A stretch of DNA of 64,000 nt from [Bacillus] enclensis (GTDB lineage Bacteria; Bacillota; Bacilli; Bacillales; Bacillaceae_B), in assembly GCF_001456935.1 (NCBI RefSeq), contig NZ_KQ758483.1:124001-188000 (forward strand), given 5' to 3'. The notes under the pieces were generated by a model. That model saw only the letters and a list, made by a program, of their open reading frames with translations, had not been told where the DNA came from and did not search any database. The position numbers and the translations under genes are program-made. This document shows positions 24,465 through 32,972 of the stretch, piece after piece; positions within the stretch are counted from its first letter, which is position 1, and every line of letters begins with the position of its first letter.

Positions 24465-25021
24465 GAGAAGAGGTAAAAAGAGAAGGTCTTGAATGGATCA
24501 AAGCCCTGGGAATAGGATTAATTATTTTTATCGTCATTCGAACTTTTCTTTTCTCAAATTATGTGGTGGAAGGCGAATCGATGATGCCCACATTGGAAGA
24601 TGGAAACAAGCTTGTCGTCAACAAAATCGGCTATCAGCTTGGTGAGCTGAAGCGGTTCGACGTCGTTGTCTTCCATGCAAACGAAAAAGAAGATTACGTA
24701 AAGAGAATCATCGGCCTGCCTGGTGATAAAGTAGTCTATAAAGATGATAAATTATATGTCAACGGAGAATATTATCCGGAACCTTACCTTGATAAATTCA
24801 AGGAAGAATATGCAGGGAATAAATTGACCGGGGACTTCACGATTGAAGAAATCACCGGTGAAAAGACAGTGCCTGAGGGGAAAGTGTTCGTTCTCGGCGA
24901 CAACCGCAGAGGCAGCATGGACAGCAGATACTTCGGGTTCGTCGATCAAGAGCAGGTAGTCGGGAAAGTCGACCTCAGATACTGGCCGCTCGATGAATGG
25001 GATATGCAATTCAAGAACTGA
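24461..25021 (+). CDS. sipV: Type I signal peptidase (SipV-like)
   Basis: 186-residue membrane-anchored signal peptidase I. One N-terminal helix (about 13-32), catalytic Ser40 in GESMMPTL and general-base Lys81 in 'DYVKRIIGLPGD', and the box E region 'VFVLGDNRRGSMDSRYFG'. It cleaves Sec and Tat signal peptides outside the membrane. Start TTG at 24461 overlaps the yhjE stop (TTGA), with AGGAGG upstream. The symbol follows from the yhjE context; other Sip paralogues cannot be excluded. Confidence 0.93.
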   Translation: MREEVKREGLEWIKALGIGLIIFIVIRTFLFSNYVVEGESMMPTLEDGNKLVVNKIGYQLGELKRFDVVVFHANEKEDYVKRIIGLPGDKVVYKDDKLYVNGEYYPEPYLDKFKEEYAGNKLTGDFTIEEITGEKTVPEGKVFVLGDNRRGSMDSRYFGFVDQEQVVGKVDLRYWPLDEWDMQFKN

Positions 25022-25029
25022 TAAACAGG

Positions 25030-25070
25030 AAGAATTTTGTTCGGGCAGATGAACAGAATTCTTTTTTTTT
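25030..25070 (+). terminator. Terminator of yhjE-sipV
   Basis: AAGAATTTTGTTC (25030-25042)/GAACAGAATTCTT (25051-25063), one mismatch, then a run of T. Confidence 0.9.
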
Positions 25071-25164
25071 GCTGCTTAAATGGAATTAAGCTGTATCCAT
25101 CCGTTCAAATTGCAGGATATATGGTAAAATAGTAAGAAAATTCGTTCGTTTTGAGGGTGATCGT

Positions 25165-28100
25165 GTGGGAACGGAAATTCCTATTATTGAAACGAAATTT
25201 GTTCCGCCAGTCGTCAAAGAGTCGTATATTCGGCGTCCTGAGTTAATGAAAAAAATGAGAACGATTACAAACTATAAACTATTGATCGTCCATTCCGGGG
25301 CGGGGTATGGAAAAAGCACAGCAGTCAGTCAATTCTTGCAGGATGAGAATCTGGATTATTGCTGGTATTCTATCACGGCCAATGACGATGGATTAGTGCC
25401 ATTTGTTACGAATATTTTATACAGCATGAAGAAGCAGGTGCCTGGATTTGGCGGCGAATTAAAGGAAACGCTGGAATCAATCGGCCAGTATATCAAAGAA
25501 GAAGAGCTTTATAAATTAAGTGCGGTCTTTATCAATGAATGTATGAAGATCCCACATTCTCTGACCATCATCCTGGATGACTATCATCTGATCGATCATT
25601 CCTTCCTTATCAACCAGTGGATGGAAAAGGTAGTGGAATACCTCCCGAATCACATGCACTTCCTTCTCTCAACCCGGACCAAACCATCATGGAGTTCTTT
25701 CATTCAACTGAAGATTTCCCGCCACCTGCTCGAGATAACAGAAGCCGATTTATGCCTGAATGATGATGAAGTGGAAATGCTTCTTACTGACTTCTATGAT
25801 AAGGCGATTCCAGAAGAGGAGATCCGGGCAATATGCAAATTGACGGAAGGATGGGTGATCGCTGTCAGTATGATTCACTCCCAGTTTCAGGAAAACCCGG
25901 ACATCCTGATGGTGGATAAGCATTATTCTTCCTTGACAGAACTATTTCAATATTTGGCACATGAAGTCTTTTCGAAGCAATCTCCCATCGTACAGCAATT
26001 TTTAAAGCAAATCTCCATTCTCGAGGAAATCAATGGCGACACATGCGTTGCGGTGTTCGATGTGCCGGGATCTCATCAGATGCTGAAGCAGCTTTCAGAG
26101 AAAAATGCTCTGCTCCAGGAAATGAAAGGAGCAGCCCATTATCGTCTTCATGCTTTATTCAAGACCTATCTTGAAAGGAAATTGGCAGATGAAAATCCTC
26201 CACTGTATAATGAGCTGCAGTTGAAATGCGCTTACTATTTTGAACGGAAAGGGCAGTGGGAAAAAGCGGTCCATCATTACTTTAAAATGGGAAACATGGA
26301 GGCAGTCGCCTCGATATTGACGAGGGAAGCCGAGGGCATGATCAAGAGCGGGCACCTTGAGACACTGGGTGACTATCTTCGGCAGCTTCCTGAAGAAATC
26401 AAGGATCGCTATTATTCCCTTTGGGTATATCAGGGAGAATTCTTTCGCTACCGGTCATTTTATGAAAAGGCTGAGAAAGCATATACAAGCGGGATTAGGC
26501 AAGCCCGTGATAAACAGGATGCATTGATCTTAAGCCGCGCGTATGGAGGAGTGGGAAGTATATACCTCGATACGATCCAGCCAGGCAAAGCTCAGAGATA
26601 TCTATTAAAAGCGATTGAGTCACTGGAAGGTGAAGAGGATGGTTTCAGCAACGAAAAAAATCAGCTCTACTATATGATATCGGAAAACCTGGTCAATTCC
26701 GGCAAAGCGGTACAGGCGAAAATCTGGTATGAAAAAGGCAGGGAAAATGGAGTCATGATGGAAGAAGGGAATCTTTTAGCAAGGATGCTTCTCCGGACCG
26801 GGAAGCTTCATGAAGCAAAGGGGCTCCTTATGGAAAAAGAAGACCATGAACAGCTTCCTCAGTCTCACCGTGAAAAAGAACTGCTGCTCTCATTGATTGA
26901 GTCATTCATGGGAAATGGCAGTAAAGCCAAAGTCCTTGCACAGCAGGGAATAAGCCAGGGAATCAAAACAAAATCCCCATTTGTGGAAGCGTGCGGCTGG
27001 ATACGCATGGGGCACGCCGTTCAATTGATCAATAAATATGAAAGCGACCTGGCGAAAAACTGCTACGAAACCTCTTTGGAATTAATGAGTCAAATGAATA
27101 TTTCCAGAGGAAAAGCAGAGCCGTTCATGGGTCTGTCGATTTTATACAGCAGAATGGGTGATCATCAAAAGGCAAAAGAATATGCGAAGGAAGCACTGCA
27201 TGAAACAGAAAAAGTGGAGGATTCCTGGCTTTCTTCCTTGATCCTGCTGAGCGCGGGGATAAATGATTATTACCGAGGGGAAATAGACGAATCTTACAAA
27301 CAGATCATCAAGGCCGGCAGATTATTTGATGCCTGCGGGGACGGCTACGGGAGAATGCTTACGAATCTATGGAAGAGCGCAGTCGCCTACAAACGGGAAA
27401 AACAGATAGAATTCAAGGAGTATATGACCGCCTTTCTGAATGAAGTGCAAATAGGGAATTATGAGTTCATATTCTTCAGGCAGACCACTTTCGGGCCAAA
27501 AGATCTGCAGAGCATCATCCCTTACTTGGTAAAAGCCCATCAGGAAGGGATCCATACAGCTTATTGCCTCGAACTACTTGCGAAAATGGGATATGAATCC
27601 CTTGCCTCCCATCCTGGCTATACCTTGAAAGTCCACACGCTGGGGAGCTTCGAAATATGGCTCGGAGATGAGAGGGTTACCGAAAAACAATGGCAAAGAG
27701 AGAAAGCCAAGGAATTATTTCAGTATCTCCTCATCCACCGTAACAGCATAAAGCGAAAGGAAGAAGTCATCGAAGAGCTCTGGCCGGAAGGGGGAGGTGC
27801 CGACAGGGATTTCAAAGTGGCCCTCAACACATTGAATAATGTACTGGAACCGAACCGGCCGGCGAGAGGGAAGGCATTCTTCATCAGCAGGGTGCAGGAA
27901 GGATACAAACTGAATGGACTGGCAGGGATCGAGTATGACAGTGACCAATTTACAAATTGGGTATCACAGGGCTTAAAGGAAGCCGATGCAGATCAATCCC
28001 TTCAATACCTGAAAAGGGGAATGAACTTCTATAAAGGCTCCTTTCTGCCTGACCGTAAAGGAACGTGGTGGACAGAAAAAGAAAGGGAAAGGCTGCAGCA

Positions 28101-28377
28101 TCTGTACCTGAGGGGAATGGAGAAAATGGCGCAGCTCGCTGTACGTAAAGAAAGCTATGAAGATGCCATCGATTCCTGCCTCGTCATTATCGAACACGAT
28201 CCGTTATGGGAAGAAGCTTACAGGATCCTGATGTATTGTTACTATCAAAAGAATAACCGTCCCCAAGCAGTGAAGTGGTTTCAAAGGTGCAAAAAACTCC
28301 TGGACAGCGAACTGGGAGTCGCCCCGATGGAGGCCACACAAAGAATGTATGAAATGGTGATAGGGGCGGGGAAATAG
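25165..28377 (+). CDS. Large STAND-ATPase/TPR transcriptional activator with C-terminal SARP-type wHTH-BTAD
   Basis: 1070-residue regulator. N-terminus as in MalT ('ETKFVPPVVKESYIRRPEL'), then a Walker A motif SGAGYGKST (about 44-52) and Walker B-like 'LTIILDDYHLI' (about 132): a STAND signal-transduction ATPase. The middle (about 340-800) is TPR-like helical repeats, presumably the inducer sensor. From about residue 820 a winged helix ('LKVHTLGSFEIWLGDERVTE' onward) and a BTAD domain follow, the DNA-binding unit of SARP activators, replacing MalT's LuxR-type HTH. GTG start at 25165 after GAGGGTGAT. It precedes the ABC/thiolase operon; the paired 11-bp heptamers upstream of that operon and of the ligase gene are its likely targets. 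Confidence 0.9.
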   Translation: MGTEIPIIETKFVPPVVKESYIRRPELMKKMRTITNYKLLIVHSGAGYGKSTAVSQFLQDENLDYCWYSITANDDGLVPFVTNILYSMKKQVPGFGGELKETLESIGQYIKEEELYKLSAVFINECMKIPHSLTIILDDYHLIDHSFLINQWMEKVVEYLPNHMHFLLSTRTKPSWSSFIQLKISRHLLEITEADLCLNDDEVEMLLTDFYDKAIPEEEIRAICKLTEGWVIAVSMIHSQFQENPDILMVDKHYSSLTELFQYLAHEVFSKQSPIVQQFLKQISILEEINGDTCVAVFDVPGSHQMLKQLSEKNALLQEMKGAAHYRLHALFKTYLERKLADENPPLYNELQLKCAYYFERKGQWEKAVHHYFKMGNMEAVASILTREAEGMIKSGHLETLGDYLRQLPEEIKDRYYSLWVYQGEFFRYRSFYEKAEKAYTSGIRQARDKQDALILSRAYGGVGSIYLDTIQPGKAQRYLLKAIESLEGEEDGFSNEKNQLYYMISENLVNSGKAVQAKIWYEKGRENGVMMEEGNLLARMLLRTGKLHEAKGLLMEKEDHEQLPQSHREKELLLSLIESFMGNGSKAKVLAQQGISQGIKTKSPFVEACGWIRMGHAVQLINKYESDLAKNCYETSLELMSQMNISRGKAEPFMGLSILYSRMGDHQKAKEYAKEALHETEKVEDSWLSSLILLSAGINDYYRGEIDESYKQIIKAGRLFDACGDGYGRMLTNLWKSAVAYKREKQIEFKEYMTAFLNEVQIGNYEFIFFRQTTFGPKDLQSIIPYLVKAHQEGIHTAYCLELLAKMGYESLASHPGYTLKVHTLGSFEIWLGDERVTEKQWQREKAKELFQYLLIHRNSIKRKEEVIEELWPEGGGADRDFKVALNTLNNVLEPNRPARGKAFFISRVQEGYKLNGLAGIEYDSDQFTNWVSQGLKEADADQSLQYLKRGMNFYKGSFLPDRKGTWWTEKERERLQHLYLRGMEKMAQLAVRKESYEDAIDSCLVIIEHDPLWEEAYRILMYCYYQKNNRPQAVKWFQRCKKLLDSELGVAPMEATQRMYEMVIGAGK

Positions 28378-28411
28378 AGAAATAGGAAATAGAAAAATAG
28401 AGAAATAGAGA
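28371..28411 (+). repeat. Short GAAATAG tandem repeat
   Basis: About five units of (R)GAAATAG with 7-8 bp period, starting within the stop codon region of the STAND-BTAD gene. Low complexity; role unknown. Confidence 0.7.
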
Positions 28412-28426
28412 ATGGTTAAATAGGAG

Positions 28427-28458
28427 AAACAGGTCCGGGTTGTGGGGGCCTGTTTTTT
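28427..28458 (+). terminator. Terminator of the STAND-BTAD regulator gene
   Basis: AAACAGGTCC pairs with GGGGCCTGTTT (one wobble), followed by T residues. Confidence 0.85.
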
Positions 28459-28628
28459 TATGCGGACCTGGGGCAGCTTTTAATAGAAGAAGGCTGGAAA
28501 ACGACTGGATTAAGATGAAAAATCGTATTTTCATGCTTGAATGCTTGGGGAAATTATCATATTCATGGGTAAAAACGTCTTTTGTTCGATGTAAAAAACA
28601 AAAAAGGAGGCGGTGGCAGACGTTTCAA

Positions 28629-28740
28629 GCCCCTTTCCACAATTTACGTGCCACTTTTGAAAAATACAAGCCAGATTTCAAATTTACGTGCCACATTTTG
28701 AAAATACGAGCCACTTTCATAGAAATACGAGCCACTTGTC
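28629..28740. repeat. Degenerate 20-21-bp periodic array (minus-strand core GTGGCACGTA)
   Basis: Six units; the plus-strand GCC trinucleotides fall at 28629, 28650, 28670, 28690, 28710 and 28731 (spacing 20-21). Each is preceded by an AT-rich 'TTTTGAAAATACG'-type tract. The ORF crossing this region (28440-28772) shows no family features and is not called. From 28459 to 28628 I see nothing. Confidence 0.7.
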
Positions 28741-28812
28741 GAAAAATCTTTAAGCAGCTCATGCTGTTATAACGTCCCTCATCCCTCGGACTCCCAGGCC
28801 CCCTGATGTTCC

Positions 28813-29234
28813 AGCCTTATGCCCCTTCCTCTGAACGAGCCGCCTCCGCTTTTCGTTTTGTCCAGCTCCAGGGCTTAGAAGCACTTGTCATAAGTCAAAC
28901 CGGCCAAGAAAGCAAAAAACGCCTTCGTGGCCGATTTGCCTTATGCCCCACGCTTCTGGGCAAAGCCCTTTCGCTTTTCGTTTTGTCCAGCTCCAGGGCT
29001 TAGAAGCACTTGTCATAAGTCAAACCGGCCAAGAAAGCAAAAAACGCCTTCGTGGCCGATTTGCCTTATGCCCCACGCTTCTGGGCAAAGCCCTTTCGCT
29101 TTTCGTTTTGTCCAGCTCCAGGGCTTAGAAGCACATGTCATAAGTCAAACCGGCCAAGAAGGCAAAGAACGCCTTCGTGACCGATTTGCCTTATGCCCCA
29201 CGCTTCTGACCAAACCCCTTCCGCTTTTCGGTTT
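28813..29234 (+). repeat. Tandem 125-bp hairpin repeats: partial A plus three type B units
   Basis: The 3' part of a type A unit (28813-28859) is followed by three type B units at 28860-28984, 28985-29109 and 29110-29234. The first two are identical; the third differs at about a dozen positions. Each unit folds: outer GGGCTTAGAAGC with GCTTCTG...AAAGCCC, middle CATAAG/CTTATG, inner CCGGCCAAGAA with the GCCTTCGTGGCCG side around a 7-nt loop. Translations across it are not genes: 125 is not a multiple of 3, so the frame shifts each unit. Confidence 0.85.
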
Positions 29235-29267
29235 TGTAACTCATTTGTAACTCCCATTCCCTACGAT
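29235..29267 (+). promoter_or_regulatory. Operon promoter with SARP-like heptamer direct repeats
   Basis: TGTAACT at 29235-29241 and again at 29246-29252 (11-bp period), then a 9-bp gap and TACGAT (-10, 29262-29267). The repeats occupy the -35 region. The same element (28 of 29 bases over 29235-29263) recurs at 39558-39590 upstream of the acyl-CoA ligase gene. Confidence 0.75.
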
Positions 29268-29314
29268 GGTGTCAAAGCTATTTTGCTTTAGTTTTTAAAC
29301 AAGGGGGAGTAAAG

Positions 29315-30535
29315 ATGAAGAAATCGATGAAGTGGCCGGCTTTGGTGATGGTGCTGTCAGGTATGCTGGTTATGTCAACGGCCTGTAACTCGGAGTCCAG
29401 CAGCGGGTCAGGCGGCGGATCCTCAGATAAGGAAACGGTGAAGGTCGGGGTGCTTGCTTCGTTGACCGGGGCTTTGGAGTCTTACGGGAAGCAGACGCAA
29501 AGGGGATTTGAACTGGGCTTGGAATATGCCACGGACGGTACGATGGAAGTGGCCGGTAAGAAAATAGAAGTCGTATTTGAAGATACGGAAACAAAACCGG
29601 AAGTGGCGGTTCAAAAGGCAACAAAATTATTGGAAGAGGATGAAGTGGATTTCCTGGTGGGATCCTCAAGTTCAGGGGATACCCTGGCGGTGCTTCCGCT
29701 GGCCGAAGAATATGAAAAGATCATGGTTGTAGAACCTGCGGTAGCTGACAGTATTACAGGTTCAGAGTTTAATCCATATATATTCAGAACGGCACGGAAC
29801 TCGTCACAGGACGCAGTGGCAGGAGCGGCCGCCATTGCTAAAGATGGGGTGAAGATTGCGACACTGGCGCCTGACTATTCGTTTGGCCGTGATGGGGTGG
29901 CTGCGTTCAAGGGAGCGGCAGAGAAGCTGGGAGCGGAAATTGTCCATGAAGAGTATGCAGATCCTGCAGCGACGGACTTCACATCCAATATCCAAAAAGT
30001 GATTGAAGCAAAGCCTGATTATTTATTTGTCATTTGGGCGGGTGCGAATTCACCCTGGAATCAAATTGCTGATATGAAGCTTCAGGACAAAGGAATAAAG
30101 ATTTCGACCGGTGCACCGGATATCGCTGCCCTGTCGGCGATGGAACCGCTTGTCGGTATGGAAGGCTTCTCGGTTTATTATCATGAGCTGCCTGATAATG
30201 AAATCAATGACTGGCTAGTGGAAGAGCATAAGAAGAAATATGACGGAGAGGTTCCTGATTTGTTCACTCCGGGAGGCATGAGTGCTGCGATTTCGATTGT
30301 GGAAGCCATCAAAAAGACAGAAGGGGATCTAGACCCGGATACATTGATCGAAACGATGGAAGGGATGAGCTTCGAGACGCCTAAAGGGAAAATGACGTTC
30401 CGTGAAGAGGATCATCAGGCATTGCAGACTCTTTATGCAATCAGGCTGGAAAAGAAAGAAGGGGTGCCGTATCCGGTTCCTGTGTTGATCAGAGAGCTTT
30501 CACCTGAAGAAACTGCTCCTCCAATCATGAATTAA
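29315..30535 (+). CDS. ABC transporter substrate-binding lipoprotein (branched-chain amino acid/amide type)
   Basis: 406-residue extracellular binding lipoprotein. Lipobox MSTAC gives a lipidated Cys24, followed by a Ser/Gly-rich tether and a type I periplasmic-binding fold of the HAAT family ('VKVGVLASLTGALESYGKQ', 'VDFLVGSSSSGDTLAVLP', 'NPYIFRTARNS'). HAAT proteins bind amino acids, amides, urea or aromatic and acyl carboxylates; the ligand cannot be read from sequence. Start ATG with AAGGGGGAG upstream. It is the first gene of the operon, followed by a stable hairpin that should raise its mRNA level over the permease genes. Confidence 0.92.
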   Translation: MKKSMKWPALVMVLSGMLVMSTACNSESSSGSGGGSSDKETVKVGVLASLTGALESYGKQTQRGFELGLEYATDGTMEVAGKKIEVVFEDTETKPEVAVQKATKLLEEDEVDFLVGSSSSGDTLAVLPLAEEYEKIMVVEPAVADSITGSEFNPYIFRTARNSSQDAVAGAAAIAKDGVKIATLAPDYSFGRDGVAAFKGAAEKLGAEIVHEEYADPAATDFTSNIQKVIEAKPDYLFVIWAGANSPWNQIADMKLQDKGIKISTGAPDIAALSAMEPLVGMEGFSVYYHELPDNEINDWLVEEHKKKYDGEVPDLFTPGGMSAAISIVEAIKKTEGDLDPDTLIETMEGMSFETPKGKMTFREEDHQALQTLYAIRLEKKEGVPYPVPVLIRELSPEETAPPIMN

Positions 30536-30540
30536 GGCAG

Positions 30541-30602
30541 GGCTGACCGGCTTTCCTTGCTCCCGTCCCGGCGGAACAGGGCATGGAAGCGGTCAGCCTT
30601 TT
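30541..30602 (+). terminator. Intercistronic hairpin between binding protein and ATPase genes
   Basis: GGCTGACCG (30541-30549) pairs perfectly with CGGTCAGCC (30590-30598), extended by CTTTCC with GGAAG, and is followed by TTTTCC. Probably a partial terminator or 3' stabiliser, a common device for producing excess binding protein. Confidence 0.75.
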
Positions 30603-30638
30603 CCTGAATATCAATCCTTAAAAGAATGGGTGATAGAT

Positions 30639-31403
30639 GTGGCGATTTTAGAAACGAAAGATTTAACGATAAAATTCGGCGGCCATACAGCGGTTGATAA
30701 CGTTTCCTTTACTGTTCCGGAAAAGGAATTCAAATCGATCATCGGCCCGAATGGTGCGGGGAAGACGACCCTGTTTAACTTATTGAGCGGCCAGTTGAAA
30801 CCGACGGGCGGGGATGTGTATCTGAAAGGCAGGAATGTGACGAAGTTGTCCCCTGCGAAGAGGGCACGGCTCGGTATCGGCAGGTCCTTTCAGATAACGA
30901 ATGTATTCCCGAATCTGACAGTTTTAGAGAATGTAAGACTGGCAGTCCAGTCCAAGAGGGGGATCCGGTATATCATGCACCGGAATAAAAGCAGCTTCAG
31001 GGAGATCATGGATGAAGCCCACCGTTTGATCGGGCTGGTGATGCTCACGAAGAAAACCGATTTCCTTGCCGTGAATCTTGCACACGGAGAAAAGAGAAAA
31101 CTTGAGATTGCGATGCTGCTCGCGCTCGATACAGAGATCCTGCTGCTTGATGAACCGACGGCAGGCATGTCTTTGGAAGAGGTTCCCGCGATTTTGGATG
31201 TGATCCGGAAGATCAAAGAGCAGGAAAGCAAAACGATTGTACTGATCGAACACAAAATGGACATGATCATGGATCTTTCCGATTCCATCATGGTGTTATT
31301 CAACGGACGTCTCCTTGCCGATGATCACCCCAAGGAAATCATGAAGAATGAACAAGTGCAATCGGCTTATCTGGGAGGGCTATACGATGAGCACACTGCT
31401 TAA
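30639..31403 (+). CDS. LivG-type ABC transporter ATP-binding protein
   Basis: 254-residue ATPase of a HAAT importer. Walker A GPNGAGKTT, signature variant 'LAHGEKRKLEIAM', Walker B 'EILLLDEPTAGM', and a LivG-style insertion ('RGIRYIMHRNKSSF'). GTG at 30639 is preferred because GGTGAT lies 4 nt upstream and the protein then reads MAILETKDLTIKFGG; GTG at 30630 is the alternative. Its end overlaps the next ATPase gene by 17 bp. Confidence 0.92.
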   Translation: MAILETKDLTIKFGGHTAVDNVSFTVPEKEFKSIIGPNGAGKTTLFNLLSGQLKPTGGDVYLKGRNVTKLSPAKRARLGIGRSFQITNVFPNLTVLENVRLAVQSKRGIRYIMHRNKSSFREIMDEAHRLIGLVMLTKKTDFLAVNLAHGEKRKLEIAMLLALDTEILLLDEPTAGMSLEEVPAILDVIRKIKEQESKTIVLIEHKMDMIMDLSDSIMVLFNGRLLADDHPKEIMKNEQVQSAYLGGLYDEHTA

Positions 31404-32094
31404 AGTGGAGAATATCGAAACGTATATAGGTCAGTATCATATCCTTCAGGGCGTCTCGTTTGAAGTGAAGAAGGGAGAGGTCACCGTACTTCTTGGAAGG
31501 AACGGTGCAGGGAAAACCACGAGTCTCAGGAGCATCATGGGCCTGACGCCTCCTTCATCGGGGAAAATCATATATAAAGGGGAGGAGATCCAGGGGCTGC
31601 CGACGTTTAAGACTGCTGACAAAGGGATCGGGTATGTGCCTGAAGATCAGGGGATATTCGGGGACCTGACTGTAGAGGAAAATATGAAAGTGGCGATGCG
31701 GAAACAGGACGTGGAAACAAAGGACAGGATGAATTGGATCATCGATCTTTTCCCGGATCTAAAGAAATTCTGGAAGAAGGCCGGGGGGAATTTGAGCGGG
31801 GGACAAAAGCAAATGCTGTCAATCGCGAGAGCTTATCTGAATGATAACGATTTGATTCTCATTGACGAACCGAGTAAGGGGCTTGCTCCGATCGTTGTGG
31901 AAAAAGTGATGGAATCCATCGTTGAAATGAAAGAAAGGACAACAATCCTTCTCGTGGAGCAGAATTTCATCATGGCGAGCAAGATAGGGGACCGGTTCTA
32001 TATCATCGACGATGGAAAGACGGTCCATGACGGGCAGATGGAGATGCTTGTGAAAGATGACGATATGAAGAAGAAATATCTGGGGATTGCATAA
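31387..32094 (+). CDS. LivF-type ABC transporter ATP-binding protein
   Basis: 235-residue second ATPase. Walker A GRNGAGKTT, signature LSGGQKQ, Walker B 'DLILIDEPSKGLAP', all intact. ATG at 31387 lies within the end of the preceding gene (site GGGAGGG upstream), indicating coupled translation. It pairs with the LivG-type ATPase to drive the two permeases downstream. Confidence 0.93.
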   Translation: MSTLLKVENIETYIGQYHILQGVSFEVKKGEVTVLLGRNGAGKTTSLRSIMGLTPPSSGKIIYKGEEIQGLPTFKTADKGIGYVPEDQGIFGDLTVEENMKVAMRKQDVETKDRMNWIIDLFPDLKKFWKKAGGNLSGGQKQMLSIARAYLNDNDLILIDEPSKGLAPIVVEKVMESIVEMKERTTILLVEQNFIMASKIGDRFYIIDDGKTVHDGQMEMLVKDDDMKKKYLGIA

Positions 32095-32107
32095 AGGAGG
32101 CGGTCAT

Positions 32108-32968
32108 ATGGACCTCATCATCAATTTAGCGCTGAACGGCCTGGCGACAGGGATGCTGATTTTTCTGCTGGCAGCCGGTTTGACTTTGATTTTTGGGTTG
32201 ATGGATGTTTTGAATTTTGCCCATGGAGGATTATTTGCGTGGGGGGCTTACAGCGGTGTGTGGCTCTATGCTTTGACGGACAGTTTTGTCCTGGGGATCA
32301 TCGGGGCCGTAGTGACGGGGTTGATTCTGGGGATGGTGACCGAAAAGTTCATCATTCAGCCTGTTTACGGGAATCACGTGCAGCAGATTCTGATCACGTT
32401 AGGGTTCATGCTCGTTCTCTCGGAATTATTGAAAGTGGTATGGGGCCCGAATCAATTATCAGCAAGAGCTCCTGATTACCTTGCGGGCAGCTGGGTGATA
32501 GGAGATGTCATCATCATTAAATACAGGCTCTTTATCATTGCAACAGGTCTCTTCATCTTTGGCGTTGTCCAGCTCATTTTGAAGAAAACAAAAGTAGGAT
32601 TGGTCGTGCGTGCAGGCGTCATGAACAAGGAAATGGTAGAGGCATTTGGAATCAATATCAAAAAAGTTTTCATGTATGTATTTATGGTGGGCTCTGCACT
32701 TGCGGCACTGGGCGGGATTTTACTTGCTCCTTATTCAGGTGTGATTTATGCCGAAATGGGAATGGAATTTGCGATCCTTGCGTTCATCGTCGTGGTGATC
32801 GGGGGGATGGGAAGCTTTCCAGGATCCCTGTTTGCAGCCATTTTGGTAGGGATGACAGGTTCGTTTATGACCTATTACGTCCCTGAGTTATCACTCGCCG
32901 TCAACATGATACTGATGGCGCTCGTACTCATTTTCAGGCCGCAGGGATTATTTACAGTAAAGGGGTGA
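32108..32968 (+). CDS. LivH-type ABC permease
   Basis: 286-residue permease with about eight membrane helices and the family motif 'GLMDVLNFAHGGLFAWGAY'; the coupling region 'VGLVVRAGVMNKEMVEAFGI' contacts the ATPases. ATG at 32108 follows AAAGGAGG; the in-frame start at 32087 would overlap the previous gene and lacks a site. Confidence 0.92.
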   Translation: MDLIINLALNGLATGMLIFLLAAGLTLIFGLMDVLNFAHGGLFAWGAYSGVWLYALTDSFVLGIIGAVVTGLILGMVTEKFIIQPVYGNHVQQILITLGFMLVLSELLKVVWGPNQLSARAPDYLAGSWVIGDVIIIKYRLFIIATGLFIFGVVQLILKKTKVGLVVRAGVMNKEMVEAFGINIKKVFMYVFMVGSALAALGGILLAPYSGVIYAEMGMEFAILAFIVVVIGGMGSFPGSLFAAILVGMTGSFMTYYVPELSLAVNMILMALVLIFRPQGLFTVKG

Positions 32969-32972
32969 GGTA

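Noticed and set aside
28440..28772. 110-residue ORF upstream of the hairpin array
   Set aside because: Half of it is translated 20-bp repeats and the rest matches no family; poor start context.
28860..29234. Tandem direct repeats as a CRISPR array
   Set aside because: The repeat unit is 125 bp, units abut without unique spacers, and no cas genes are present.
28806..29250. Repeated short ORFs with similar proteins inside the tandem repeats
   Set aside because: They are translations of the hairpin units; the 125-bp period shifts the frame in each copy and no ribosome sites are present.
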